From NCBI GenBank assembly GCA_019722365.1, contig JADFUC010000856.1, positions 1,455,250 through 1,519,249 of the forward strand: DNA of 64,000 nt, written 5' to 3'. A model generated the notes under the pieces. That model was given only the letters and a program-made list of their open reading frames with translations. It was not told the DNA's origin and did not search any database. The stretch's first letter is position 1; every line of letters begins with the position of its first letter. Shown here piece after piece: positions 48,362-59,879 of this stretch. Both the position numbers and the translations under genes were made by a program. Origin of the DNA: Lithospermum erythrorhizon (Eukaryota; Streptophyta; Magnoliopsida; Boraginales; Boraginaceae).

Positions 48362-48757
48362 TCAATGGATGTCTTTGTATTTAGCCATAAAAGCATCCGT
48401 TACGCCAAACCTTGAATTAATTGAGTTCGTTGTGACTCCGTATACTGATCCGTCAGCGGCTCGGGTTAAACTATTTGAGAGACCTTTAATCGTATCATTC
48501 GTTGTGATGATCATTTGAGCCATGATCCTTTGAATTCTTTTCGGATCTCCTATGCCCTTTGTCTTGAATTTGGGACAAAGTGAACCCGTTGGTATAGATA
48601 CAGCGTTTAGTCGGTCTACGTAAATGGCATGGCGGCACGTAATTACCAAGCGGTTCGCTCTTACGGTATGGAGGCGGCAGCGCGTCTGTTTTGAACTCAT
48701 CGAACTCTCTTTTTTTTGATTAGAGAGTTCCTTTATTAATAAAGGCTGCATTAGCAT
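48362..48757 (-). other. 131-codon open frame, unrecognised
   Basis: Minus-strand frame, moderately basic, with IPTGSLCPKFKTKGIGDP in the middle and a C-terminal half rich in Thr/Asn/Ser. No domain recognised. Its position between LTR-like sequence and the 49.2 kb repeat suggests a gag-related or leader ORF of a gypsy element, but nothing in the sequence proves it. Confidence 0.3.
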
Positions 48758-49194
48758 CTATTGGATGCTGTACGGTGTACCACCGTGCTTTATAAAGTTG
48801 TCTTATGGCTACCATAACAGATATAGGGTATATAAAGGCGTATGTTGGTGTATAGGAGGGTCAAATGGGTGCGATCACGATTCCACTTTTCCTATGCTCG
48901 TATTACACCGAACTCTTTCCTCGTGAAACCATTCTTCTTTCTTCCACGAACCGACCTATCTATTTCTAGGATAAGATTACACGTATTTGAATTTCTTGTT
49001 CCTGTCAAGCGAAAAGCCATTCGCTTCCTCGCGAATGTCTCTTGTAGGCGTGTTCTTTGGGGAGGCAGGTGGGAGAATACGGGTTGTTGTTGGATGGACC
49101 AGGTATATCCATATGTACTTGTTGTTCAGTGGTATGAGTCACATATATATTTGTATTTTGAGGAACTTGATTGAATTCCCACTTGGGCGTAGAT
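48758..49194. other. Unassigned
   Basis: Two overlapping plus-strand frames (48842-49174 and 48987-49202) of no recognisable family. On the minus strand it continues from the MDQDQAP-type start at 49236. Confidence 0.3.
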
Positions 49195-49700
49195 TTGATT
49201 AAGCTAGATTTCGTTGAGGAGGGGCTTGATCTTGATCCATTTTCCTTCTTGGTGAATCGAATACGGACTCGTTATCACTATGATTTGTGAGTAGAAATCC
49301 TTCCCGGAGGTATATGTCGTTGTGTTCTAGGCTTTGGATTACTTGACTTGTGATGACTTTCCGCTGCTTGATTGATATGCTTGAGTCACACTTTAGACTT
49401 GAAAGAGTGGGAGGCAAACCCATGGCTTATTTCCAAGCGATCGAGTTATTAGCGGTGAAATAAGTTAATCTTAGAGGTAGAATTTTGTGATTACCTTAAG
49501 CGGTTAGAATAGTAGCAATATTTATAGGCGTAGTTGAGGCATGTCTGGGCTTAAAGCTGGATCGATATGAGTCTTAACGTGTCCACTGCAGGTTGGGTTT
49601 AGTACGTCGGAATCGGACTCTGCGCATTTGGGTTCGTATCAAATGCAGTTCGTTATTTGTGTATAAATGTGCTAATCTACCCTTTAGTTAATTTGTTTTA
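49195..49700 (-). repeat. LTR-like direct repeat, copy B
   Basis: Partner of 33505-34010 (see landmarks there). On the minus strand it carries a TATA-like CCTATAAATATTGC at about 49517-49530, about 280 bases ahead of an ATG (49236) opening MDQDQAPPQRNL. This arrangement suits a promoter, leader and gag start of an LTR element. The bracketed interval contains all the minus-strand gypsy remains. Confidence 0.6.
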
Positions 49701-50400
49701 TCCCCATGAAGATGTACTGTTTTTGCCCTGCACAAGCATTATTTTTGGTAAATATTTGTTTAAACTGTAAGTCAATTTGTCCCAGTAATTAAGATTCTTC
49801 CGTTTTTAAATGTATGATGTATCTAATAAAAAGAAAGAAACATTTAGAGTTAAGAATGATAAAAAAATATAATTAGTGAATTAATTATATAGATCGTCAG
49901 TTATAATTTATGTGACATTCTATGAACATATTTACTTTAGAATATAACACATGTACTTTATTGTATATTTTAAAAGTTGATTTGAAATATAATGTTGTGA
50001 TTTAAGGAATAGTTCGATCACCAAATACAAGAAAAATATTGATAAAAAAGAAGTAAAATGTGGAAAACAACAACACCACGATTTTATCTGGTCCCCATGA
50101 GGTATGAAAATGCGTCCTGTTCTTTAATAGAAATCCACTAAAACCAAAAAATCGAAAATATTGTTACATTAACATCGAGCTAAACCACCGATTTAGTAAT
50201 AGTTTATATACGACATTCTCGATCCTGAAGCCTCGCTGATATTATTGATGATGATTGATAATGATACCGATAAATTATTTAGGATGATTATTTTGTGATA
50301 GAAAACATATAGAAAAAAGCCTACATATTTATAGGAAAGCCAACCAAGGCGCAGCTCGAAATAAATAAGTCGAAACCACCTCCAAATCGCCTCGGCCGCA
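49701..50400. other. AT-rich spacer
   Basis: No feature supported. The minus frame 50193-50519 spans this boundary and reads into the palindromic region without any domain. Confidence 0.4.
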
Positions 50401-50409
50401 TCGACCATG

Positions 50410-50481
50410 TCGAGACCACAGGGGTCTCGAAAGCCTAACAGCCTTTGTTGCAGGGGCTCTCCATCGAGACACAGGTCTCGA
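50410..50481. repeat. Two TCGAGAC..GTCTCGA palindromes
   Basis: TCGAGACCACAGGGGTCTCGA at 50410-50430 and TCGAGACACAGGTCTCGA at 50464-50481. Both are inverted repeats of TCGAGACC with short centres, 33 bases apart. Likely part of a copia LTR that precedes or follows the copia RNase H remnant nearby. Confidence 0.8.
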
Positions 50482-50839
50482 TAAGAGCCCTTCCAAAAAC
50501 CAGCTGAAGCGAATCTCAACCAATCTCACCTTGAAGACATTTTAGTCGCGTCTTAGCGTATTCGCTCTGCAGTTAACTAAGTTGAACATAACTTCGGTTT
50601 CTCCATGCTTTACCTTGAAAACATATCCGTCGGATTCCGATCTAGAATCTTCTCGAAGCCCGGAACTCCATTCTCAGTAGAGATCGTATAAATAGTGCCT
50701 CGATCTATGTCTTTGGTCCTAGCATAGCCAGGATTTTTCATGATGAGCGCTAAAACTATGTGATATAATGTATTACTACCGTACTCGAGATTAAATCTTG
50801 AGAAAAGTTCGCAACAGTATCATCTCCGTCGCTTTGACA

Positions 50840-51200
50840 TGACTTGCAGAGGCGATGCTATGGTTTGCAGCTTAGATCTCAAATTTTATCTGACATGAAC
50901 ACATATCCACTGGTAGATTTTCTTGTCAACATGTATAGTTTATTGTTGTCTAAATATCTGTCAGTAGCCCCGTTTGAAACACAAGCTACCATTTAGGTAT
51001 CTTAAAATCCACTTAGCGACTTTCCAATATGTCTCTCTCTCCACAGGTTAGACATATATCTACTAACAACTCCACTGCGTATGCGATATATCGGAGTCTA
51101 ATCTGCCATTGCGTATATAAAACACTACTTGAAGCATAAGACCACGCTATCCATATACAATTAAATTCACCTCGATACCGGGTATTGATTGTTCTATTGA
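50840..51200 (-). pseudogene. Ty1/copia RNase H remnant
   Basis: Reading the minus strand across frames: IAYAV (from TRPDIAYAV), VVSRYMSN, then KWILRYLNGS and LCFKRG, then ATDRYLDNNK and TRKSTSGYVF, with DLSCKP after it. This is the copia palm-to-RNase H run YA....SRYM.NPG..HW...KWILRYL.G....L.F.......GY.D.D.A.D.D.RKST.GYVF. It needs at least three frame changes. The 172-codon minus frame 51531-51013 overlaps this segment but is mostly not coding. Confidence 0.75.
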
Positions 51201-51700
51201 TAAATTCAAATGGCGTGATGATTATTGATTTCTTAATTATGCCCGTTCGACAATTGTTGTTGCTTGACCTTGGTGGGCCCACGAGGTTGGGACCGTCGTG
51301 ACTTTGAATAAGCGAGTCACAGCCAATGGATAACGATAAAAATGACTTCATTTTATGTGATAATAAAAGAATACAACTCGTCCGTCGAACTAACTGACGC
51401 GGCAATGAAAGTAATAATATACATCTGACGTGAAGCAATTTGTTTTTCACAATGATAATAATTATTATGTATGACAAAAACTCCAAAAGAATATAAAAGT
51501 ATATTTGTTGAGGTCTTGACACCGCAGCCACCTCCGTGGAGTGCGAAGCTACTCGACCCGATGCATCTCGATCTTCCCGCGTCGGCTAGCATGAAAGCAT
51601 CCGCCCGTAGGAAATATAAGTCGGCTAAAAGTTGAGTAAAACAAATATCCTGAGGGGTTAACCCTCTTTTACTCATACAAACAAGGGATAGTGAGACCCG
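51201..51700. other. Unassigned, upstream of copia remnant
   Basis: Expected to contain the copia RT on the minus strand, but no RT motif is readable. The 116-codon minus frame 51353-51703 has no known features. Confidence 0.35.
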
Positions 51701-54700
51701 CACCTATTTAAAAGACATATACTTCAAGAGTTATATTTTATATACTATATTTATGATATAAATCTTTCATGTGAACTTTTCCCATTAACACCGATAACCA
51801 GCGTCGTCAATAAGCTTTACTCGCCGTGCACTTAATCGCCTTGAGTTATCTACTACATTGGCTGCTCTTTTACGGAAGTATAGCTAATTCACAGATATAA
51901 TATACCACTCAAACATGTACGCGACTCAAACATATCTCGGCGTCTAATAACTCGAGCATATACAACTCGGCAGCTTGTCTTTGGATTCGCAAAGTGCTCC
52001 CCATTGTAGTCACTCGCCTCTATGACATCTAAATGTTTATTTTCGGAACCTCAATCGTATCGTTTCTTATCTGGTAGGCGACGTATATCTTAACTTTCAG
52101 AAAACTTAAAATAAAGTTATCGCCAAATTCTTTATTTAATTCACGGAACTTATTCACTTAATATGGTATCAGCATCGTGGTTAGATCGCTAACTTATATC
52201 TTAAACGTTTGAATTAATTTTGTATATAAAATATATTCAAACATCATCTATAGATTAGCATGAGCGTTGGTTTATAATTTTGCCATAATGCCCTCATTCA
52301 GCAGTTATCTCGACCCGATAACCAAGCTTCGACTTTTACATCCTTAAAGATATAGCAGTCATGCGACACAAGTCTGAAAAATGGATGTATTATCAATAAT
52401 CAGCAGAAACCTAAATTAAACATAATTTACATCAATGACGTCATTATATAGACAAAACGCATCATAAAGCAGTCATGACACCATAGAAAATTTAAACAAG
52501 ATGCGAAATATGAATAAGACATATATATACATCTGATACCTAATAAGGTCATGCAATGAATTCGAAGAAGGTCTGGGCATGCATGTCCAAGATATAATAG
52601 AAGGTCTAAGGCTGCAGCGCGAAGCGAAATCGCATAGAGTCTCAGCGACTATAACTCTAATTATTCGCGCTACATCTCTCATATACACACAAATATACCA
52701 CCTACAATACTTTTAGCGTACCGATCCGTCTACTGCGGAGATGGATCAATTAATAACACGCTATCGTAGTATAGGCAAAACATCAACAAATGCCATAGCG
52801 AAAGTGACAATAGATCTCGCTTTAACATACCAAAGTATAAGGCCACGCCCAACAATCCACGCTAGCAAAGTGATAAATAGATCTCAGCTATGCTCTTAAG
52901 TATAAGGCCAACGTCAACCAATCTGTCTCATTTCTTCAGTATAAATTGACTGACAATGCGCATAACAAAGTGACAATAGATCTCGCTGCTTCCCAAAAGT
53001 ATAAGGTGTCAGCATCGCGTATCGCACAAGGAAGGAGAGTCGCTTTAACCTGTCATTACAGTATAGGGTCAAGTGCGATACTCGAGAGTAAACAAGGTGT
53101 CGGCGCTCCAGCGACACCTACCGAACCAACACTCTCTTTCAGAGCATGTCAAAACGTCTCCAAAATCAATGAAGAGGCCACGAGAAATACCAAAAGAATG
53201 CGACGGGAATACGGAAATACAACGATCTTGACAAGGCCCGCGAGGAATTACAACGTGCCGACAAAGGGCCGCGATTAAGACTGCAGAACATAAGTTTGGG
53301 AGTTTAATTTGGAAAATGCTACGCCAGCTTGATCTTGAGCGGCACCGCAATGTTATAACATGAATCAATTCGCGAAACTATCTCGCGATATGAATCCCTT
53401 AATCACAATTATCTTATAATATAAATTATAATGCGATATAATAAAAATAGTTCCATGACAATCAGACAAAATATAGAGACATAATATATATGAAGGATTC
53501 CCGTATTGAGATTTGTACCCAGGCAGTTACTTGATAACAAGCGTCGATCTAATCGATCGATGCGCTTTCCAGCGTTCATTACAATCAAACTTTAGTATAA
53601 TTACTACTACGTTTAACATATCTTTAATTAAATTAAGGCTTTGTGCTTTTGATTTACGTTTAGCAAGCTTGATATAGATTGCTAATTATGTTTAAAGATT
53701 ATTAAAATGGCAATTTCAGTATCACAGAGTAAATCGTAATCGATTGATACCTTAACCAAAATACTAACATTTATTGTTTGATCGATGCCTTAACGAAATA
53801 CTAACATTTTGACCAATTTTGATCAACTTGATATATCGAGCTTTTCGACTCACCGAACTCGTTTCTATGACCTCGTCCGAAGTCGACACTGCTGAAATGT
53901 AAAACTAATTTCAACATATATTAACATGACTTCAATACTCGTAATTTCGCTTAAACAGTAAATACTTGATTAAAATGCGCGTATTTATCTTTTATCAATA
54001 CATTTTAGAAAAAGTCGACCCCAAAATCAACTCGAGAAAGTCAACTCATTTATATGACAACACACTTTGAAATATAGATTATTATCAACTCATATAATAA
54101 TGTCCCCAAGCTGAAACAATAGTATTGATAATATCTAAAGCAAAATAAAAGTCAACCCAAAATTCCAAAAAGTCAATAGCCACAAAAACGTCCGAAATTC
54201 CACATCGAACATAGATATTTCAGCTCAGAATAACTAATTTAGAACCCAGGCCGATTGGAGCAATAAAAATCAAATTCAGTCTTTAAAAAAGTCAACTCGA
54301 GGCGATCTCCCAAGATATTCAACAAGATCGAACCTTTTTACCTTGGCTTGACGAGGGCGGTGAGGGAAGCTCTCAAATTTGAGGTCAAAGCAGAGAGATG
54401 GAAGAGAAATCGAAGAAAGAAATTTCAAGGGGGGGGAGTGTTCCATCGCGTGAAGAGGAGAAAGAGAGGATGTGATCCTTTCTCTTTTGGGCTTTGGGTT
54501 GGTTATGGGTTAATGGGTTGGCCCATTAACTTTATATATGGTGAACCGTCGTTTAATTCAATCGATCTTACCGTTTTAACTTATCTAAATGATGACTTCA
54601 ACGTCAGCATTTATACACTTTCAATTATTTACCACCCCGAATAATATGGTTACCGTTTCAATTACAACTTTAAAATAAAATACTTTTTGACCCGGCCAGA
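51701..54700. repeat. LTR-like block (C), probable Ty3/gypsy LTR
   Basis: Roughly 3 kb of non-coding sequence containing, in order, TCG-rich sequence (51.8-52.7 kb), diverged tandem repeats (52.77-53.08 kb, separate entry), AT-rich sequence, a cluster of AAAGTCAAC/AGTCAACTC words (54.01-54.30 kb), a purine tract with GGGGGGGG (54430) and GGGTTGGCCCATTA (about 54518). The landmarks match block A (35-37 kb) in the same orientation. The 98-codon plus frame at 54348-54644 lies inside it and is not a gene. Confidence 0.4.
52770..53075. repeat. Diverged tandem repeats, about 65-base unit
   Basis: Five occurrences of an AGTATA(A)GG core at about 52770, 52838, 52901, 52999 and 53061. Most are preceded by AAAGTGACAATAGATCTCGCT and followed by C.AACATCAACMAAT-like sequence. 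Spacing is 62-68 bases except for one 98-base interval with an insertion. Probably an LTR-internal repeat. Confidence 0.7.
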
Positions 54701-55240
54701 TTGGTTTGTATTTTATTATTCAGCTCGAAATTTTAATTTCTCCTCGAAATAATCCACCCGAGCAAGCAGTATAATATTACAATAATATTAGATGCAGACG
54801 GGTTATTCTGAGTTGTAACAATTTATTTACTAGTTTTAGTTAAGTAAGGATTGCCGAAACTAAGTGTTCAATAATAATGATGTAATTATAGTAAAAACTT
54901 CATTGATATGCTCCAGGGATTATCTTGGGATTAATATCACATGCGTAATCATTATAATAATAATAATGGTCGATTATATTATTATACAAGCTAACGTTAT
55001 CTAAGCCCAAAAGGTCGCTTGCATGGGAGTGGCGTTGATTTTATTCATGTAAAATTGATGGTGATTGCTAATTGAAGTTGATTGTCAGCGAGATCTTGTC
55101 AAGGAGTTTTACGTTGATATGTAAAATATAAATTGAGCGAGACCCTCCATTTGCTATTTGATTGTGGTTTAAACTAGTAAAGTTCATTATTGAAGGTGAC
55201 TTGTTAGTCAACTTTACTAGTTCAGCATTTAGTTAGTTAA
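54701..55240. other. AT-rich spacer upstream of the Sirevirus-like element
   Basis: No coding or repeat feature; may contain the U3 part of the 5' LTR of the element that follows. Confidence 0.35.
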
Positions 55241-55259
55241 CGGTTTAATGAGTTGACAA

Positions 55260-55744
55260 TTAGTTAAATTCATTCATTGTCGGCGGGGTTAAAATAGGAT
55301 TATATATAAAGGAGTTCTTAAGATGAAAAACCTAATTCACTTTCATCCCAGCAAAACCCTCACATAGCACCCAATCCTCTCCATAGCCGAGACAAAAGTC
55401 ATTTTTTTGCCTTGAATTTTGTTCTCGATTGTTCTTGAGGTTCTACTTGAGCCAAATAGGCGTAATTCAACGCCATTGTGGACAGTGGAGAGCATACCGT
55501 TGTGGTGCTAATTGCTAAGGAAATCAAGGAGGATTAGAGAGAGAGAAAGTTAATTGACTTCGATGCAGTGCTCGTATTCACTCTGCATGCCATCATATGT
55601 TTATATTGAGTCGATTATCATTTAAATTATTACGGTTTCATTTGTTTATGTTTCATTATGAGCAAGTTGCGTATCTTTCAACTGACTTCTCGAGTACTAA
55701 CAACGGTTTTAAATCCACCGTATTGGGCAACGATCACGCCTAAC
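55260..55744 (+). repeat. Probable copia 5' LTR, R-U5 portion
   Basis: A TATA-like GATTATATATAAAGG at 55300 is followed by a leader with CT-rich words, then about 400 bases up to a primer-binding-like CCGGTATTAGCTAGC at 55745-55759. An ATG follows at 55770 (ACCATGGAGAATCG). The layout matches the start of a Sirevirus/Maximus-type copia element, whose pol remnant lies downstream on the same strand. The U3 start was not located. Confidence 0.45.
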
Positions 55745-55759
55745 CCGGTATTAGCTAGC
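55745..55759 (+). other. Primer-binding-like site
   Basis: CCGGTATTAGCTAGC resembles the TTGGTATCAGAGC site of plant copia elements with several changes. Its position directly before a short ATG-led leader supports the call. Confidence 0.35.
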
Positions 55760-55945
55760 ATTATTGACCATGGAGAATCGAGATCACGATTATTCTCTAC
55801 AGATGGCGTGCACTTTAATGGCAAATGACTCAGCGCAGTACATTGACTCGACTACGGTTCTAATTTATTGTTTTTGATTATATCGCGATATTGATGCGAG
55901 ATGTGATGATCATAAAATATCATATGCTAAATTGGAGTAAAATAA

Positions 55946-56200
55946 ATGAAGCATTATGCTGCTAGAAGATGCTGGCTTGCTAGTTCTAAATATAATGAGG
56001 TGGCTCGTAAAAGCCGTGTGACAGTCTGTTTAAAACTTGAAGTCGATCTTGTAAGAGTGTCGATCTTGAGAAACTTGAGCTTAAAGAAATGTTTAGAAGA
56101 ATATAAGGAGAATCTCGAGTTAAAGAACAAGTTGAATACACATGAGTTGCGAACTAATATAAACTTGATGGATTTTAGAGACTCGAAAGTAAAGGCATGA
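55946..56200 (+). pseudogene. Possible copia gag fragment
   Basis: 84-codon frame whose C-terminal half is heptad-like and charged (CLEEYKENLELKNKLNTHE), predicted coiled coil, in the position of gag between leader and integrase. Sirevirus gag proteins have similar coiled-coil stretches. No CCHC knuckle is visible in 56200-56700. Confidence 0.4.
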
Positions 56201-56700
56201 ATAAAAGAGGTTTAGGATATGCAGTGATAATTGGTAACCACAGCAGGTGCTTGACTTCCTCGTTAAAGTTTGGGCTGTTCTTTAGATATTTGGCCCATGC
56301 TTCTATATCCTCTACCGTTGTGAGTAAACCTCGTTTCTTGCCTTATTTGTGAACTTGATTTTTTTGCGGGTTAGCCACTCTTCATCCAAAGAATATATAA
56401 TCAGTCGATAGTAGTTCTTTGGAAGGCACGCTAACGGATGATGCTTCTTTGTTTTTTTAAAATTGGGAAAATAAGCGAGTGGATCCGTTAAGTTCTGAAG
56501 CAGGTGAATCCTGAGTGTTGGAGTAAAGGTTGTGTGTTAGTAAGAAAATTGTTTTACATAATTAAAGATCGTTGTATGTTGATGGCGTTTAGTTTAATTT
56601 ACTAAGTATGATTATCACACGATAAAGATTATGATGTGTCTTTTAAAGAAAACAAGTGTGTTTTGTCTGCATGAATTTATCTTAACACAATTATCACTGT

Positions 56701-57128
56701 GGCTTTAAATGTCTATTATGCAGTTTGGTTCAGTTGAGTCTAGTGATATGTGCTTAAGTGTTATGCATGAAGAGGTGAAGGATTATGGCATCATTTAGGC
56801 GTGTGATATTGACTTAATTTCTAAATTGTCAGCGTGATCACGTTAGATGTTTGTCAAATATTAAATTTAAAAAAGGGTAATTATTGTGATCTTTGTCAAC
56901 AGTAAAATGCATAAAACATCTTTTAAATCCATTAATAAAATTTCCACTCAAAATGTGCTTGATTTATTGCATATGGACTTGTTTGGTGAAATGGATGTTG
57001 TTAGTCTAGGTGGGTCTAGATATGTTTATGTTATAGTTGATGATTATTCTCGATTTACATGGGTTATTTTTCTTGCTAATAAGAGTGATGCGTTTAAAGA
57101 GTTTGCTAAGTTGTGGGATGATAAATGA
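56701..57128 (+). pseudogene. Sirevirus-type GAG-pre-integrase and integrase N-terminal part
   Basis: 56790-56890 retains traces of the WH..LG...... LISKLS..........VKY......C..C block across frames. From 56886 one frame is open for 80 codons: HKTSFKS then LLHMDLFGEMDVVSLGG, SRYVYVIVDDYSRFTWV and FLANKSDAF. This is the integrase core with its first catalytic Asp (H(M/I)DLFGP) and second (VDDYSRFTW). The usual LFGP proline is changed to glutamate. The frame then stops, and the catalytic Glu region is not recoverable. Confidence 0.8.
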
Positions 57129-57990
57129 AGAATACCGTCAGATGTTAGAGTGATCATGAAGGAGAATTCCAAAACTCAAAGTTAAAGTCGTGCGATAAAG
57201 ATGGCATCGGATGCGAATTTCTTAGCATCCAGAATACACCGACAAAATGCTGGGGTAGTGGAAGCGCGAAAAATGGGACTATACAGAGGCGGGACGTACA
57301 ATGTTCGTGAGCCTGACCTACCAAAATGTGGGACATACGGTTGACACGCGTACCACGTGCTTAACACGGTATTTAAAGGACCTTTATTGAATAAAACTCC
57401 ATTATGAGCTTTAGTGTGGTAAGGCCTTGACTATTAGTTACTTCAAAGTTTTTGGTTCTGAAGTCTTTATGTTTTAAATACTAAAGATCAACTTGGAAGG
57501 TCGATGCTAAGTCGTTAGTCTATTTTTCTAGGGTTATTAAATCACATAAAATAAAGCATATGTATATATATAATAAAAAAGGACCAATTTATTCAAGAGT
57601 CCATTCATGTTTCTTTTGATGGATAAATCCTTGCTTTTAATGGATTAGCGGTTGTTGAAGATAATGATGAGTTAGTAGGAATTGAGATGGAAAATATACC
57701 AACCATTCTTGAGGAACCCCCAGTGGGCCTCCCAAGCTGACCAGGGGGCTGTGAAGGAGGAAAATAAAGCTCAGAGGTGTGAATGACTACTTACATGATG
57801 GGTTGTGATGATGATCTACTAAGCCTCGAGCGGTAAGAATCATCCTCGAACCTTATTATTGGTGTTCCATAGAGAGGTATGACTCTTCGTAATTACATTT
57901 AATAATGTTTGCCTACATAGTGTTTATGTCTCCTCAATTATTTTGCTAAATACTAAGCAAAGCTCCGGGGTAGGTCGGGTCGTTAATATC
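57129..57990 (+). other. Decayed distal integrase and linker
   Basis: Traces include HQQNAGVVEAR-like wording near 57240 (family ...P.QNG.VER.NR), an ALVW-like stretch near 57410 and KVFGSEVFML near 57449 (family FKVFG.KCF.L). The linker to RT at 57600-57990 has SFDG and ENIPTILEEP-like pieces. The minus-strand frames at 57154-57367 are complements of this. Confidence 0.5.
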
Positions 57991-57991
57991 A

Positions 57992-58560
57992 TTGCGAAAG
58001 AACTTGAATATTGAAGATGCTAAGTATGCTTTAGTTGAAAAACCTCACGATAGATCTATAATTGGAACAAAATGGGTTTTTCGAAATAAACTTGATGAAA
58101 CTGGTATTGTTTTAGTAAATAAAAGCAGACTTGTTGTTCAAGGGTATAACCAAATCGAAGGGATAGATTTTGATGAAACATTCACTCCTGTTGCTAGATT
58201 GGAATCCATAAATTATAATATTAACATTGGATTATATAATTTATTAAATGATGTTAAAAAGTACGTTTTAAATGTGGTTTCTAGAAGTAGAAGTTTTTGT
58301 ATCACGTTTTTAAAGCTGGATAAAATACTTTCAGGTTTAAAAGCAAGCACTAGAGCTTTGTGGTATGAAGACTAAGCAAATATTTAATTGTCGATGGTTT
58401 GAGACTCGATTATGCTTTTCCTCAAAACCAAGGGCAAACATCTCATTGTAGTCCAAATCTATGTAGATGATATTATATTCAGTTCTACTAATGATCTGTT
58501 GTATGAGGAATTCTAAAAAATGATGACCGATGAGTTAGAAATGAGTATGATGGGATAAAC
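57992..58560 (+). pseudogene. Sirevirus-type copia reverse transcriptase, internally deleted
   Basis: One 127-codon frame starts with EKPHDRSIIGTKWVFRNKLD and continues to SRLVVQGYNQIEGIDFDETF and TPVARLES, all diagnostic of copia RT. After this the MDVKSAFLNG and YVKQPPGF blocks are missing; instead the frame joins FLKLDKILSGLKAST then ALWYED (family VFKLDKALYGLKQAPRAWYE). In another frame LKTKGKHLIVVQIYVDDIIFSS carries an intact YVDD active site at 58460-58471, then STNDLLYEEF and TDELEMSMMG. The deletion or replacement removes a first-domain catalytic Asp. Confidence 0.85.
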
Positions 58561-58599
58561 AACTTAATAGGACTCCAGTGGCTATAAATGGGTGATATC

Positions 58600-59310
58600 T
58601 TTATCTGATAAGTTTACGAGGCTTATCCAAAGTTTGACATGGGATACAAAGATGATAAGCACACCCGATAGCGGCAACTGGACAAGGATGAACAAGGTAA
58701 GTGCGTCAATGAGACAATGTATCGAGGTATGATCGGTAGCCTTCTTTATCTTACTACGTCGCGTCACGATGTTATGTTACAACGCCCTCGCATAACCGTT
58801 TTCAATCTTGTCTAAAGTCACTTAAAGTTCTTAACGTATTCTTAAAATATATATTTAAAGGGCGTAGATTTTGAACTTTAGTACCCGGGAATAAGGCTTT
58901 TGATGCAATGGGATCTTTCGGATCTTTGATTTCTGAGTTACGTTACAACAGATAGAAGAAGAAAGAGCTGAGTGGTGCCTTGTCCTTGCTTTCTAGGACA
59001 ACATGCCCATCTTTGGTCTAGTAAAATGAAAATAGTGTAGCCTTATCCTTTAGAGCGAATATATTTAGAGTAGGTAATTGTGTTACGCAAATTTGTGGAT
59101 GGCTTTGGACTTAAGTTTGATCATGTGGGTCTGCGGCCAACCTTAGTGACATTAATATTGCTAAGAACCCCGTTTAGCACTCGCGAACCAAACACATAGA
59201 AATTCGCCGCATTTATTGTGATACGTATGAAAAGGTAATATTAATCTAGAGTTTGTAGGCACAAATGACCAACTAGCGAACATTTTCACTAAGTCTTTAT
59301 CTGGATGATA
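58600..59310 (+). pseudogene. Copia RNase H and pol C terminus
   Basis: At 58717-58776 the frame reads MYRGMIGSLLYLTTSRHDVM (family MYRGMIGSLLYLTASRPDIM). Toward the end, HSRTKHIEIR at about 59178-59207 and GTNDQLANIFTKSLSG at about 59259-59306 match the conserved pol terminus (HSRTKHIDIR...F......T..QLADIFTKPL). Intervening stops and frameshifts are frequent. Confidence 0.75.
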
Positions 59311-59879
59311 TGATTCTTATAATCGAAATCTGAAGTGAACTTGGTATGTGACTTTCTTAGCCTTTAAATGTTGTTACATGGGTTAAATTGACATGTCTTT
59401 TTACATGTCTGCTTGTGTCTGTTTTATATGCTTCTTTTATGTATTGGGGCGCTCTAGACATTGGTATATGGGACATGATCAGGTGCTTATCTTACCGTTG
59501 GTTTGGTTCACAGCTTTAAAAATTCGGTTTTAAGCGTCATATCGGAAAAAGTTCGGGAGAAAGGTCGGGAGATGATAAGTCATGACATCAAAAATTGGAG
59601 AGGCAGTCATAGTTCGGGAGAAGATCGCAACGTCGGGAGTTGCCGTGTCCGGCGTCGGCCTTTGTGTGTGGGATCCGGACCCAACGAGTGTCGGGACGAG
59701 GTGGGGACTGCAAGTCCTGGGGCTTATAAGCCAAGCTGATTTTTTTAAGGGTTTCACTCCGTTTCTTGTCTCCAAGCTGCGCTCCTCGCCTCCCCAGCGT
59801 CAAAACCGCCATTTTCCACGTCAAAAATCCAACCCTTTCACTTTGAAACTCAACATTCTTTTTTATTCAAACTTTTAAG
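59311..59879. other. Post-pol region of the copia element
   Basis: Contains overlapping 78-98 codon frames on both strands (59503-59878) with no recognisable domain. GC content is locally higher than in pol. Confidence 0.4.

Noticed and set aside
51013..51531. 172-codon minus frame as a gene
   Set aside because: Overlaps the copia RNase H remnant, which reads across several frames; the remainder is Ile/Leu-rich AT translation.
57154..57367. Two minus frames of 60-61 codons
   Set aside because: Complements of the decayed plus-strand copia integrase.
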